A stretch of DNA of 64,000 bases from Ficedula albicollis (GCF_000247815.1 NC_021681.1:13702013-13766012); one strand, 5' to 3'. Shown: positions 1 through 16,132, numbered from the stretch's first letter. The notes: a model not told the origin generated them from the letters alone. Made by a program: numbers and translations.

Positions 1-380
1 GAGCAGAAAAGAGATGAGGCTAACAACCTCTCATAGCCAGGAGATGAAGTGCTTGCACAATACTTGTAATGGGGGGGTTTTCCCCCCTGCAAACAGTGAG
101 AAGGTGGCTCCCGGAGACAAATGCAACTCAGCCCTTCAGTCCTGCTGTTTTCAAAACAGTGAAAGCTGATCACATCTCAATTATAAAATAAAATGCTGAG
201 ATCAGGATGGAATCTCAACAGCAGTGCTCAAATAGTTGCCATGCATTTCTGAATACATGGAAAGTCACTAAGTTCTATAACAATTGTTTTCAAAAAGACT
301 TTCATACGACACAGTACAATGTTTAAAGTGGAAATGCCAATTGTTTATTTCTTATATCAATCTAATTAATCTAAACATTT

Positions 381-490
381 CAAAATCAGATGATACCTTC
401 CTCTAAATGGAAAAAAGATTCATAATGCTACTTTTTCAAAATCAGATGATACCTTCCTCTAAATGGGAAAAGATTCATAATGCTACTTAT
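381..490. repeat. Tandem duplication, about 56 bp unit
   Basis: CAAAATCAGATGATACCTTC with following bases through CATAATGCTACT occurs at 381 and again at 437, with small length differences in an A run. Confidence 0.9.
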
Positions 491-2190
491 TGGTTCCAAT
501 GGATAAAAGCATTTGCTAGCCTAAAGTTTTAATTCACTGCAACTCCATCACTTTCCCCATCTTAAAATGCAAATCCTCTTACAGGCAAGGACTACAATTG
601 CCATCTCTATCCAATCCAGGTGGTAAGGGTGCTGGTGATTTACACTTCGTTATTAACTGAGAACAGGTAAGGAAGGCTGTAATTGCCTGCAGGTCATTGA
701 CTCTTTTGCCACTTCCTGGGAAACTAAAAGGTAAAGGGGAGAGCTGAGGGGAAGCCACAAGCAGCTAAGAGTAGCACTGATACTGCTAGTAAGTTAGTAT
801 CATTTATCCCCAGTTTTTAAAAAGTATTTTTAAAGTATTTCTGCTGCTTTTAGAGGATTCATTCTCCTATGTAGTGCTCACTAATATGGTCACCAGTGCA
901 GTGACGGTTTCAGAACTTGCAAATAAGGAGGAGATACCTTAATAAACAAGCTGAAGAATAGAGTTGGGGGATGAAGGTTATATCTTTAAAAACTAAAACC
1001 ACAAATTACAACTGAATCACCATGACAGAACAGATTAAGTGAGAAGTGTGGGGACTGTTACTTAATCTAAATTTAGCTCCACAAAGGAATCTCATATCAC
1101 ATTTTCTTATAACAGGTTGAATTATCTAAATGCTCAATAACAAAATACTTATTCTTACAGTGAAAATTACCATCAAGTTACAGCCAAACTTTGTTAAGAA
1201 TTCAAGCAATGATGCATTAAATACTTTATTATTACCAAGTACCATTTCCCTGACCACAAACTTTCAAAATATTGATCCTGGACTCAATGCTACTTATCAA
1301 CCCCAGAGCTTCTGCATATTAATACAGGTTTCTAAACCACAGCATTCCAGCAGGAATCTAGGGCATCAGTCCTGGCAGGCACCAGTGCTTAAAAAACACC
1401 AGCAGCTGTTGGCAAACTAATTGCACAACTGTTCAAATAGAAAGAATATTCTTTCTTAGTGTGTTTTAGCAAGATGCTACAGAAAATAACACCCTACTTC
1501 AGCTTCGAAATTACTTCAGTTAGGACCCAAATACCAGAGTGAATGTGACAGCATGTTGTAGCTAATGTAGGTCATTCTCCACTTCTTCCTCTCCTCTGCC
1601 TTTAAAACACCTAGAAAATAGAACCTCAACTATAATTATAGAGGGGTTTTAAACCACCAAGTGGAACAAAACTACTAGCTCAGAAAAACAAAAAAGAAAA
1701 ATAAAACCAGAAAGTATTATTTTTCTGTATGATTTTGAGAGAATCATATATCTTGCCTATTGGAAACATTTCTGATCATCTCATCTCACAAAAGCCACAA
1801 AAATAAAAAAAATTATAGGGAATAATATCAAGGATAAAGATACTCAGTGGCTTCTATTTGAGAAGCTTAAGTGACAAAGCTCTTCATCTTATAAAAAGCA
1901 AGCAGCTGAGTTGGGAATATGACATTCAATCTTTGAAAATATGAATGGCATAGAAAAGGCATATAAAATGCAACTACTAACTATTTAAGACAACATGGGT
2001 ATTAGCAGACAATTCAATTACCCAGCAGATGTTTGAAAGCAAAGAAAAGAAAGTACTGCAGAACTCATTGCCAAAAATATCAAATCAAAAAGGAACAAAG
2101 CAAATCAACAAACCAAGATCTAATAAAAATGTGTAATCACTATCACAGGAGTGGGACAGCAACTGGAGTGGGCACTTGTCCTTCATTTAC

Positions 2191-2440
2191 AATCATCAAA
2201 TAGAATCACTAGGGCTGTAAAAGATCTCAGAGTTCATCAGGTCCAACCATTAGCCAGGCCCTACCATGTTCACCACTAAGCCACCTCTCTAAGTGCAATA
2301 TCCACGTGCCTTTTGAATGCTTCCAGGAATGGGGATTTCACCACTTCCCTGGGCTCTCTATTTCAATGCCCAACTCTCCTTTCAGTGAAGAATTTTTTCT
2401 GAATATCTAACTTAAGCCTCATCTTAAGATGAATTATCAG
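2191..2440 (-). mobile_element. CR1 LINE 3' fragment
   Basis: Read left to right this is the reverse complement of an avian CR1 3' end: TAGAATCACTAGGG, then CATCAGGTCCAACCA, CACCACTAAGCC, TGCTTCCAGGAATGGGGAT, CACCACTTCCCTGGGC, and GTGAAGAATTTTTTCTGAAT. The order and spacing match the CR1 3' UTR. It is substantially diverged, so old. Confidence 0.85.
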
Positions 2441-2580
2441 TCAGAGTTGGAAAGAATCCACAAAGCTTACACACAAGTCCAACTCCATTTTTAAGAATTA
2501 TCTATACTCTGAGGAATTCAATTTGCATCACCTACTACCACAGCATCAGAGATTCAGATCAACTCAAGGCCTCCCCTGGG
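2436..2580 (-). mobile_element. Second, partial CR1-like fragment
   Basis: TCAGTCAGAGTTGGAAAGAATCCACAAAG followed by AAGTCCAACTCC resembles the tail of another CR1 subfamily in reverse orientation. It abuts the 2191-2440 fragment, and most of it is included in the first unit of the 435 bp duplication. The right boundary is uncertain. Confidence 0.5.
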
Positions 2581-3321
2581 CATCTTAACTATTGGTTAAA
2601 GAAAGGCTGATATAAAAACAAACAGAAAGGGGAAAGGCAAAGGGAATGAAAATCATAAAAAGCTTAATGCACTTGTGCACTGCAGTGCTGAGCAGCAAAG
2701 CCATACAACACAAAATGCAGGCAAGAAAGTTTTCACATTCCTTGTATGTTTATTTGATGCTCTAAGGGAAGTCATCACAGAGAGCTGAAGTCACTTTCAT
2801 AGCACTTGGATTGCTGAGGACACACAAGTTTAAATTAAGAAAGGAAGAGATACAAACAATATTTGGCAGAGTTATCAAAAGCCATTAAGAATCCACAAAG
2901 CTTACACACAAGTCCAACTCCATTTTTAAGAATTATCTATACTCTGAGGAATTCAATTTGCATCACCTACTACCACAGCATCAGAGATTCAGATCAACTC
3001 AAGGCCTCCCCTGGGCATCTTAACTATTGGTTAAAGAAAGGCTGATATAAAAACAAACAGAAAGGGGAAAGGCAAAGGGAATGAAAATCATAAAAAGCTT
3101 AATGCACTTGTGCACTGCAGTGCTGAGCAGCAAAGCCATACAACACAAAATGCAGGCAAGAAAGTTTTCACATTCCTTGTATGTTTATTTGATGCTCTAA
3201 GGGAAGTCATCACAGAGAGCTGAAGTCACTTTCATAGCACTTGGATTGCTGAGGACACACAAGTTTAAATTAAGAAAGGAAGAGATACAAACAATATTTG
3301 GCAGAGTTATCAAAAGCCATT
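2452..3321. repeat. Perfect-looking tandem duplication, 2 x 435 bp
   Basis: Positions 2452-2886 and 2887-3321 appear identical on reading, starting AAGAATCCACAAAGC and ending AAAAGCCATT. The two copies are directly adjacent. The lack of visible differences implies a very recent event or an assembly duplication. Confidence 0.95.
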
Positions 3322-3950
3322 TAAGACATTTCATTAAAAAAAAAAAAAAAAAAGAGATCACCAAAATAAAATTGGTTTAGTGTTGCCCATTCCCACATTA
3401 CAGAAAATCATTAACTAGGCTAATGAAGGCTGGGATAATCCAATTTTAATGAAAATTACGACATGTATACATTTGGATAAGGGATATGGATGAATATTAA
3501 CTACATAAAGGAATTTCCAAAATAATACAGGAATATAGAAAAAATATGTAATATGTAGTAACAAGACTTTACAACTTCATGATCAGGAAGTCAAGAAATT
3601 AACATCAGCTCTGTAACCTGCAGTTAACACCTCATTTCTTTTTACTGTCCAAAAGAATGTCCTCACTTACTTGCAATGTCAGAGGGATAAAGAAGCTTTG
3701 CAAATTCTGGGAAGCAGATCCCACATTGTCCCGGTTTGTTAACCTGAGCAAAGCACACTGAACACAGCAGAGGGCAGCAGTTCTCCACTGCCACTCGACA
3801 GCATTTCCCTACTTGCAGTAGCAGCCTTTAAAGGTAAGAATGCAAACTACTAAAGACGAGAGTATATTCCTGCTTCCCAAGTCTTCCTTTTACAGGAGTA
3901 CACTTCACTCTCTACAAAGACCAAAAAAAAAAAAAGAAAAAAAAAGAAAA

Positions 3951-4579
<629 letters not shown>

Positions 4580-7500
4580 AAAAAACAGGGAAGAAACAAG
4601 GTTTTCATTTCCTTCATTACAGTCACAATCTGGTGCCCAAGTGGTTTCAATGTGCTGCTTATAAATGCAAAACACTGGCAATGCACAGAACCTAAATTTT
4701 GAGTCCCTGAATGAACAGATGAAGAAACACTTCAATTAGTGGTAGAAAAAGTAAAGGTTTTCGGATTACCAGTTAGCAGTCACAAAGCTGAAACAATCGT
4801 ATTTTGAAATTAACTTTCCTGTTTAGAGTTACCAGACATATACTTTTACAATCCCTGTGACAGTAGAGATACATTAGAATATGCTACAAATGGTGCTTAA
4901 AGGATTTGAGATGACTAAAAATCCTTATTTTTGGATCCAACCCAATCTGATGATTTTCGTTCAAAATGCAGAGACAGATTTTTCTGCTAGGTCTTTCGCA
5001 CAACCTAAACAAATAATGAACAATTTAATATGACCTTTAAAATCATCTAGCTACATCATAATGAGCTTGTGTTATCTACATTATTGTTATAAAAGTATTT
5101 TATTAACTAATTACTTTAGTAGAAAGGATCCTTTTGATTTCCAGTTTTAATTTATTTCGGCTTAATTCTTATTGTTCCCATTTCAGCATCATCTCATTTG
5201 AAAATCATCTTTTGGGTTTGGAAACATATTCCCTAAGCCATCAAGACAAACTCTTGCAGCTTTTTTTTTTCTGCCTCTCCTTCCCAGACAGCACTTCCTT
5301 TGCCACTCTAATAGTGTATGTGTATGTGCAATTTGCAGTGGCCCTTATAGAACACACTGTAAAACAGAACTTTCCCATCTCCTCAGAATACCCTGATGGC
5401 CTCCCAAGAGTATTTCAATCAATCAAAATAAGATCAGGAACAGTGTTATAAAGACCATGGAGCTTCTAGCCCAACTACAGACTTCTTTCCAGTCACCTGA
5501 ATTACAGTTCCTGGCCTAAAACCAGCTCAATGTACACCAGATCCTGTAAATAACCAATTCGGAAGATAGGAATAAAGAAATTGATCCATTTCTCACCATA
5601 CAAGTGGCATTAACTTCCAGGAAATTTTCTACAAACGGCTTTTAAGATGCATTTATTAATCACAGATCCCTAAGTTAAATACCAAGTTAACTACTTACTT
5701 AGATCATTAAGTATTCCCTCGCCATTTCCTTAGCCTGAAGAAAGATGAAACATGGCAGGTAAGATTTCATGTAATAAAATAGTCCACCTTTTGCCTTCTT
5801 GAGTAAGTGCTATTATAGAATTTAATTACAAATAGCAGCAGAAGGGTGATTTGGTTGGGGATTCTTTTTTAAATTAACTGCAACAGCAGCATCAATTCAG
5901 ACTGCAGAATTATGACAGAAATTTATTCTATATTTTGAGTCTGGAGTTCTTCTAAGGAGAACTGTACCTGAATTAACTAAACTGAAGTGACCAAAGCAGT
6001 AGATCTTTCAGACTCAGTCACATGATAAATACTTGCATTTTACCACAACTGAATGGCTTGAGTTTTGGTTTTATTTTCTTTCCAAATAGAAAAATAGCAG
6101 ACTGAAGAGTCAGAAAGAAGTCTCCTTCTGGGTAAAACATTTACAAAAACACACAGGAATATACTAAAAGTCAAATGTTTTGAGCATACAAAAGTGAAAG
6201 GCCATGTTTTAATTACAGGAGAAAAACAGACTAAGTTCATTATTATAACACTATATCTACAGAGTGTTATCTATTCTACAGACAGAAAGTCCAAGAATCT
6301 TGCAAGAGTGCAAGAAGTGACTGTTCCATTCCAGATTCAGTGCTACCACGTTTGGCCAACCCACCACCCCAGTAGCTGGAAAGCCCAAGTCAGAAGAGCT
6401 TTTGGAGTCTGCTTAAGAGAAAAGCTCTGGAGCTTGAGATACAAGGTGTGCAAGTGGTGTGCCACCTGCAACCCGTGCAAACAAAGCACTCCTCAGCAGT
6501 GGTGTCTTCACCAGGTAATAAAAGCCCCCCAAATGCTGGTGGCTAAATGCAACTATCACACTATTTTTCCAACAGGCAAGAAAGAATAGGCAGAGGAATG
6601 AGAATTCTCTGCAGTGGTTCTCCATCTCAATGGCACATTTGAGAGAACTGTGAATGAAGGCTGGCACATGCAGCCCCGCCAAGACAAGAGCAAAAATGTC
6701 CTCAACAAATCTTATTTGTGGCACAAGTAAACTCTCTGTTAGAGCACAAAGACTGAAAGAAGGAAGTAATTATTGTTCTAATGTTTTCATAGCATGGAGG
6801 GTAGGGAATCATTCCTTCAGGCAATATGGGTTTGTCACTAAAACCCCCTAAGGCCTGTTCATTCTTTGTTGGGCATTTAGATTAATTCAGAAAATGCTGA
6901 TGATTCCTGCCCACACTGACCTTTAAGAAAGCAGCTCTCTGTTATACTTTAGGTATGCATTAGAATTTCATTAAAGAATGTCCTTCCCTCCTTCAAACCA
7001 AGACATGGCAGTGTATAGTCTTTAAAGAAACATATCTTACAAACACACAAACCTTACAAGGTTGAAAAATCCCTTAAATAGTGATGGTCTCCATCTGAAC
7101 ATGTTTTCAAAGTTTTACTTTTTTCAGTCTGGTAAATACCAGTCCTAGGAATGAGATTCAAGTAATGTTATTCCCACTTATGAAAGTATGAGTAATACCC
7201 CCTGACAAAACATCAGACTATGATTAAGCCTCAAATAAAGTGTAAAAACACCCCTCATGTTAACAAAGCCCTGGTGCAATGCACTGCATTGACAAAAGAA
7301 GTGATCAAACACAGTGCTGGCTAGTAAAATAAATCTGACTAGCAGCATACCAGATAATCAGCCAGTGAGCTCAGCCATCCTGAAATCTCACTTCAAATGA
7401 GAGAGGAAGCTTTTGGAGGTTTTTGCCATCAAGAAATCTAAATAGCTCTGTCTACTGAAGGAATCGTGTTGGAGACCATATGCCCAACTACGAACAACCC

Positions 7501-8551
7501 TACATTTATTCACCCACTGTTTTCATTACAACAGGAAACTATGCCAAAGTTGCTCACTCAGAGGGTCCAGTTCCATGAGCAGCAGCCAAACTGAGCAAAC
7601 AGTTTGATTCTGCTGCAGAGAATCACTGCTCATCTCTTCTTCTCCTTCTTAAAATGTTGAGCTGTTAAGTCTTACCATTTTACCTGCTTTTTCACAGGCA
7701 TCCGAATCACTTGAACTGCTCAACAGCTAACAACTTTCCATCCCAGCAGGTATCTTTCAATAGATCTAGCGCTTGTTTGACTTTTTCATGAGCTGTTTTC
7801 ACTCAGTAGCCAGCAGAAAAGCATAGAGTTCTGCCAGGTTCTTAGCAGGTGAGCAGTGAACAAAAAGAAGAACCATTCTCAGCAGCACCAGCTGGGTTTC
7901 ACAGTCAAGCCATAGATCGAATTCTTTTCCCAAAGTAAACAAGGTCAGCAAAGTAAAAGTGATCAGGAATTAATGCTTCACCACTCTGCTGCCATTAATA
8001 CCTGGAAAATTACTCAGGTTATGATCATCAGCTCCTCTGAAATAAACCCACACAGTTCCAGGCAGGCAAATGGAGTTACAAAAATGCTTTGAAAAGGCCT
8101 TATTTGTAGGATTGATTTCAGAAAGTTATTCTCCTATTTTACTACTGTATTCACATTCTCCAGTCTAAACACGTTCCACACCATGTTCTCAGAGTCAGTC
8201 CAACTCCCTGGTGCAATAATCAACTATAAGCCATTTGTCATTTATTTCTAGTATTAATTAGCAGCTATTTCATTTAAACCAGAAGGGAGAAATAAGTACA
8301 AACACACACAATAACACAAGCTTCATGTAAAATTCATCAGCTTCACATAAACATCTTGGTTGCCTGGTATCCAGTTTCTTGGAGCACAAAAACTCCAATA
8401 AATACCAATATTACTGATGCCAGCATGAATAACTACAGAATCCTATTAATTTCTGGGTTATCAATTAAACAACCCCGTATACTTGCAGCCATTCAGAGAG
8501 AGCAAGCAAACACAAGTAAACAAAGATTAACTTAGAAGATGCTCTGTATAA

Positions 8552-8627
8552 GAAGCAAACACCACAGATTTACACCTTTGTTTTATATTCTATGTGAAGC
8601 AAACACCACAGATTTACACCTTTGTTT
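8552..8627. repeat. Short direct duplication, 44 bp offset
   Basis: GAAGCAAACACCACAGATTT and the next 12 bases are present at 8552 and 8596, separated by a short unique spacer; the right copy continues into TTTACACATG repeats. Confidence 0.85.
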
Positions 8628-10139
8628 ACACATGTTTACATGTTTACACATTTTGATGAGACTAGATAATACACATAAGGGAAAGCCAAAGAATACTACA
8701 GAGCAAGTGCCTCTGGCTCAGGAAGTTCTTGGGTCCTAAACTGCTGTTGGCTGGGAGAACACCAAATAACATGTTAACAGAAAGAGAACTCTGAAATCCA
8801 GAGAACTTCCTTAGAAAGAAGTTAAATGCAGAAAGCTTATTATATCCTTGTAATCGATACACAGGAAGAATGTAAACTTCTACTAATGATTTACCTTAAG
8901 TTAGTCTAAGTTTTCTCATACTTTATCATACAGCTTTTCAGATTTTGCATATCAGGTACCTTTACCATTCCCTCCATCGTCACTTTCTGCCACCTGCATC
9001 ACTCTTGGTGTCATCAGTAATCACCTTGAAAAACATTCATCTTCAAAACTGAGAAACCACTTTCAGTTCCATCCACAGAATACAAAACATAGTATTTCTT
9101 AATTTCTTTAGTTACAACCTCTAGAATTAACCACTGGCTATCTGATGTTGCACTGGGCTTCTTTATTTGCCCAGTAGAGATTAGAAGCATGACCTTCTGC
9201 CTAAGTTAATTCTGTATATTAAAACTTGAAACTCTTTAAAGAGCTGTTCACAAGCACAAATACAGGAAGTTGGGACATCGTTTCCCCTGGCATGACCACA
9301 AAGTCAGTATTCTCAAGATGTATTCCTCACTGATTTTGTCAAATACCCTTTAAACCAAATATGGCAAACATTCTCCACACACTTGGTCTCCTACTCCACA
9401 TGAAAGTTGGCCAATCCTTTAGATTGCAGAAAACCATCCTTGATTTTGACACTTCCCAACTATCTAGTAGGCAGCTTTTTCTTTGGCATTGCATTATACA
9501 TCAAGCTTACATGCAAGAGCAGTATCATACCATCTGTGGCTGCTGCCAACATTAGAGTTGCACCATTTTTTCACTTCCCAAAGCTTTTTCTTGACTGATT
9601 TTGCACCCTTTTCTTCTACACTGTAACCAGATGACATAGCAAAGTCTAATGCTTTACTATTAGTATTATTCAACTTGCTCACCAGATAACTAGGACTTAT
9701 CCAATCAAATACATTTGGAAAGCAATTTGCTTTTTAGTGAGGACATGGAATGTTGGCAAAATGAAGTCCTTGGCCAAAACCCATTATGACACACCAGTCA
9801 CATGTGCCAACTTGGAAGAGCTGTTGTGTACTATTAAGTACTGAAAGTATTTCTTAAGCTTTCGGTGTAAAAATTGCCCATATAACTCATTTGCATCTCA
9901 TCTACAATTTTAAATTCAAAATTCTGTATTTTGTTCCTCCACTTAAGAAAACAAGTTCTTTTGGGCCCACTAAGTAATTTCTACATCAAGTTTATACATA
10001 AAGCTTAGCTTTTCACTGTTTCTATTTTCACATAATTGCCTCTCACATTTTATTTCCTACCAACATTGAAGCTTCCAGGCTTTATGCACACAGTACATAA
10101 TACCAAAGGCTAAAACTTGCATCACAACCTCTCTATGTT

Positions 10140-10475
10140 TCTTCAAACACTTGATAGACCTGGAATATAGGATCTGGTACAGTGGAAAACCACCAAGATG
10201 GTTACTTGGCTGAAGCACAGGTCAGGGAACTGGGCTTGTTCATCCAGAGAAAGGCACTGGGCAGGAGCTGAGAACAGCCTTCTCATGTCCAAGAGGAGAC
10301 ACCAAAAAAACAAAACTGGGCCCTTGTTGTGCACAGCAGAAGGAGAAACTACTTGAACTGAGACAGGCTGAAGCACTTACAAAACCAAATCAAAGCCCTA
10401 AGTCTAAGTTGATGCTGCCACTTCTTTAAGCAGGTGGCTGGACAAGATCACTTTCAGTGCAAATTCAATTATGCA
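10140..10475 (+). mobile_element. Degraded CR1 LINE fragment
   Basis: The segments CCACCAAGATGGTTACTTGG, AGGGAACTGGGCTTGTTCA, GAGAACAGCCTTCTCATGTC and the tail GGCTGGACAAGATCAC follow the order of the CR1 3' portion in plus orientation. It is heavily diverged with internal gaps, so both edges are approximate. Confidence 0.65.
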
Positions 10476-10835
10476 CAATTCACTTAAGCTGAGGCAAATT
10501 CCAAAAACTGACTATAACAACAATGGGACTCTGAACTACAGTGAAAGGCACAGCCAAGTAAGGAAAGCTGCAGGAATCACACAAACTCAGTGCCACCTTC
10601 CCCACCTCAGCCACGCTGGCTGTAACTGTGCTCCTGTGATCAGGCACCTCGCAGCCCCATCATGAGCTCAGACCCAAAACTGATGAGGCTTAAGTTTTAC
10701 AACTTAGAAAAAAACCCTTCACCTTTCTCTCTTAGTAACAGGTTGATACATTACACATTTGTCCTCTCCCAAAATACTGGAGTTTGGCTACTGTCAGAAA
10801 CAAGGGGTTTCACACTGACACTGCTCTAGAGCAGT

Positions 10836-11110
10836 CCAAGCAGGATGCTTCGTAGTATTTTGAAATAAAAATGGTACAAAACAACTGTTTTTTCACACTT
10901 GTCAGGCTAGATATATTATTTAAAGCTATTCTAGTTCCAAGCAGGATGCTTCGTAGTATTTTGAAATTAAAATGGTACAAAACAACTGTTTTTTCCACTT
11001 GTCAGGCTAGATATATTTTTTAAAGCTATTCTAGAGAAATAAAAATGGTACAAAACAACTGTTTTTTCACACTTGTCAGGCTAGATATATTATTTAAAGC
11101 TATTCTAGTT
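10836..11110. repeat. Tandem array of about 101 bp unit, nearly 2.75 copies
   Basis: CCAAGCAGGATGCTTCGTAG starts units at 10836 and 10937; a third, 5'-truncated copy runs from about 11034 to 11110. Copies differ by single bases (AAATAAAAATGG versus AAATTAAAATGG) and small indels; the third resembles the first more than the second. Confidence 0.93.
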
Positions 11111-11449
11111 CATTGTCATTTTAAATTCAACTGCTTTACTGGAAGTATACTATGAAACAAAGTTAAGAATGACTGCTAAAAATTGCTTTTTCTGGAAAAA
11201 TCAACAACTTTCCATAAACTGTATTTTTAAGTGCCATGAATTCATTTAAAACTGTGACTTAAATAAAAATCATTACTGTAAGCTCAGCCCACGTGCCTGC
11301 TCTTAATAGTATCCATGGTTGCAGTGATGCAAATTTGCCTACCTACATCAAACCAATGTGCCCACATAAGGAGGAAAAAATACTGTATTAATCAGTATTC
11401 TTTGCACTAGATCTGGGCAAAGTAAACCAGTTAGAATCTCTGAACACAG

Positions 11450-11531
11450 GATAGAAATTAGTTTAAGGACCTGTTTATCTATTGTGACTAGATAGAAATT
11501 AGTTTAAGGACCTGTTTATCTATTCTGACTA
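11450..11531. repeat. Tandem duplication, 41 bp unit
   Basis: GATAGAAATTAGTTTAAGGA and following bases repeat at 11450 and 11491 with one difference (ATTGTGAC versus ATTCTGAC). Confidence 0.9.
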
Positions 11532-12600
11532 GATCTGAATTCTGAATTAGGCAAAACAGAAATATCAAAGATCAAATTACAAAAGACTTCTCAAATACAC
11601 TAGAAAATTCATCTCACTGGCCAAATTCTTCTCTTCCCTAATCAGAAATAAAGAGTAACAATGAATTGTTCCAAATATGCCTCTAGTCAAGGTAGAGAAA
11701 GGGGAAGCATTTAACATTTTTACTAATCCTATCATACATTAAATTAATGCTGATTTCAAAATTGCCTTACATGCACTGATTTTTTCTTGAGATTTGAAAC
11801 ATAGATCTATGCACAAAACCAAGGAATGTACTTTTCATTAAATGACAACTTCTGAGTAATTAGATACACACAGGTACACAGGGAAGCAAACAGTCCTTTT
11901 CTAAGCCCCACTTTAAATAAACAGCTTTAGTGGAAGCTACAGGGTACTACAACAGCATTTAATTAAATGAGGCCAAAACTTCACATGGAGCAGGCAGGAA
12001 GGATGAAGAGCTTACAACTGCAGGTGGAAATGCACCATCAGTCTAACCCCATGTAAGTCTGTGCTGTGCAGAGATGATCTCTCCCTCTCCTGAACATTTC
12101 TGTGACCAGTCTTACTTTCTTAGCACCTACAAAGCTAGGCTAATCATACAAAAAACAGCTTCTTTTTTTTTTCACAGAATGTTCTCTGTTGGCTTAACTT
12201 TCTATATAAATTGTCTTGCTGTTCTTAGACAAGTAGATACGTGAAGCTGAACAAATGCACAAAATAAAACTAAAGTTAAGCACTTCAGTTACAAAAATGA
12301 CAGCTCTGCCTCTGCATTTTTAAAAATAAGTACAATAAAATTAAGGTATATATCAATATAAATGAAGTGAAGCAATCACTATCCAATCCAAATCTCACTG
12401 TACAAAAGAGAATATTCTAAAAGAAATAAAGCCAAAATGCTACAAATTAATATCACTCAAACATGATTTAAAAGGGAATATTTAACTTCCAAAATAACTG
12501 TGACAGTTCAGATACAGTTCAGAATGACTCCTTTGCTAGTGAGAGACAAGGTAATTTCATTCATTCCAGTCAGTCTTTGCTTCCTTGTGTCAAAAAACCC

Positions 12601-12845
12601 AGAAAGCATCTTTCCTTTTATAAAAGCTATTATTAAATCCACCAAATCTCTTCAAAGATGTTCAATTTTATTCTCAGTCTTGAACCAGAAAGCATCTTTC
12701 CTTTTATAAAAGCTATTATTAAATCCACCAAATCTTCTCAAAGACGTTCAATTTTATTCTCAGTCTTGAGTCTTTCCTTTTATAAAAGCTATTATTAAAT
12801 CCACCAAATCTCTTCAAAGATGTTCAATTTTATTCTCAGTCTTGA
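12601..12845. repeat. Three-copy tandem array, 76-86 bp unit
   Basis: TCTTTCCTTTTATAAAAGC occurs at about 12609, 12695 and 12771, each followed by the same 60 bases up to CTCAGTCTTGA. The middle copy carries private changes (TCTTCTC, GACG) while the outer two agree. The third copy lacks the first 10 bases of the unit. Confidence 0.93.
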
Positions 12846-14853
12846 AAAGGAGAAGTTTGTATAAGCAAGTTTTATCATTTCAAATTATCCGGAAGAATGC
12901 TAGAAGTTAAATCAGTTTGTCAAAAAAAATTAAACTCAACTATCTCAACATCCAGGGAAAGGGGAGCAGTACAGAACAATTTTACTACTTGAATGAAAAT
13001 AAAAAGCCTCCAAAATACCAAACTCACCAAGCCAAAATTTCACAAGCACAGTACTAATATATTACACTTATGCATCAGATTTTATCTTTAGCAGTTACAA
13101 GTGGACTGCATTAAAAACAAACTTACATAAAACTTTATCTTAGCACAGAAATAAAGACACTAAGTTATCTGGGTGTTTTGATCTCAAAGCAGCAAGATGT
13201 CAAAATAATAAAGCATCTTGAAATATATCCATCCCTCACACAACTTGCCAGATTCATCAGCTTTTCTTTGATGATTATTTTAAACATGTCCTGATAAAGG
13301 TTATATAAAACATAATTTAGAATTTCTTATTCTGGAATAAAAAGCAAACTACTATTTTAGCACATTTAAAGAGAGTGAATTTTTACAAGAGAGTGTCTTA
13401 CTGCAGAATGAGGGGAAAAAAAAATCATTCTACTACACTTCAGTATGTGCATAATTAGCTCTTCAAAGCATTAACATCTATGATTGTTCTTAGCAACAAC
13501 TATGGAATTTATTTTGATGATCTGTGTAGTTTAAAGTTTAAAAAATATCAGCCAGAAAACCATCAAGGCATTTTCATTACAGGTAGTAAAAACTGGAAGA
13601 AAGATTCAACACAAACTTCCAAGATTGCAGGCATTAATCAAAAGCTTTATCGTCTTACCTTTGTTGTTACAATGCATAAGCAATCCATCGTTTCAGCATA
13701 GCAGGTATATTTCCAAACATTTAAAAGGTTTATTTTCAGTCACAGCTAAACACCATCTCAACAGAATGAGAAAAAGCACACTTATTTAATAGTCAAAACA
13801 GTTGAGTGAGTGCCAGGGCTCCCTTTGGATTCATTCAGAGGTAGAAACACCGTGGAGAAAAAGCAGCAGGCTAAAACACAAATGCTTTAGGTTTCACAAA
13901 AAAATTCTTAACCTGTTTTGGTTATCTATGTCTGAAAAACTTAAATGTATCCTTGCAAATATTCTACAAAAGATGTCAAATCCTGTTCCATACCAGTTAA
14001 GTACCTCTTCGTATTCTATTTCAAATACTCCTCTGTCAGGATTACCTAACACATGAGCATCACAGGGAATCATTTGATGAAATGCAATACAAAATTGTTT
14101 AACAGCAAAAAAAATCTCAATTCAGCTCTTCTTAGCTGGCTATAATTTCTAAAATGAAGCGTTTGTTCAAAAATAGTTTTGGTTGCAAACAAGTATTTCT
14201 CCTCTAACGTCATTTCAGCATTTGCAGACTGCAAAATAACTGATTTCCTAAGCAGTAATGAATGGAATATTCCATGTAGATCAGGGAGAGAAGAAAGTGG
14301 CAAGGAAAGAGTAATGCATATTGCAAGAGAAATGCTATTTTGAGCCTTGAATTAACCTAGAATTTCATTTCCTTTTGTAAGGCTGTAACGCAGTGACAAG
14401 GCAAAGTTTGAAGGCGCAGGCATTGTCTTCTCAGCCTAATTAGCACTGCTGGGAGAAGTCTAACACTTGGGCACAAAACAACCTCCTGTGTACTCTGAAA
14501 CACTAACCTGGCAGTTCCATATAACAGTGAGGACCTTATTACATTAATTTTCCACAAGAGGCATTGAAAGCAGCTGGTAAACTCAGTTCCCACTATCTTG
14601 TCCTATCAGGTCCCCCACTAACACCTGTGCTGCAAACACAATGAAGCATATTGAAAAAACTCAATGAGTCATTTCAAGCTATTAAATCTTATCTGCATCA
14701 TTTTGCTTTTATCCCAGGATGTACAACTGACTGTATTTTGCATCAAAACTCCAGAATATACTGTGCTTCTAGAGTACTCCTTTTAAACTTTCTGCAATTT
14801 TGCTCCCAGCTCTTCCATCCATTTTGGGAGAAGTGGTGGGGTGGGGGGGGGAG

Positions 14854-16132
<1,279 letters not shown>

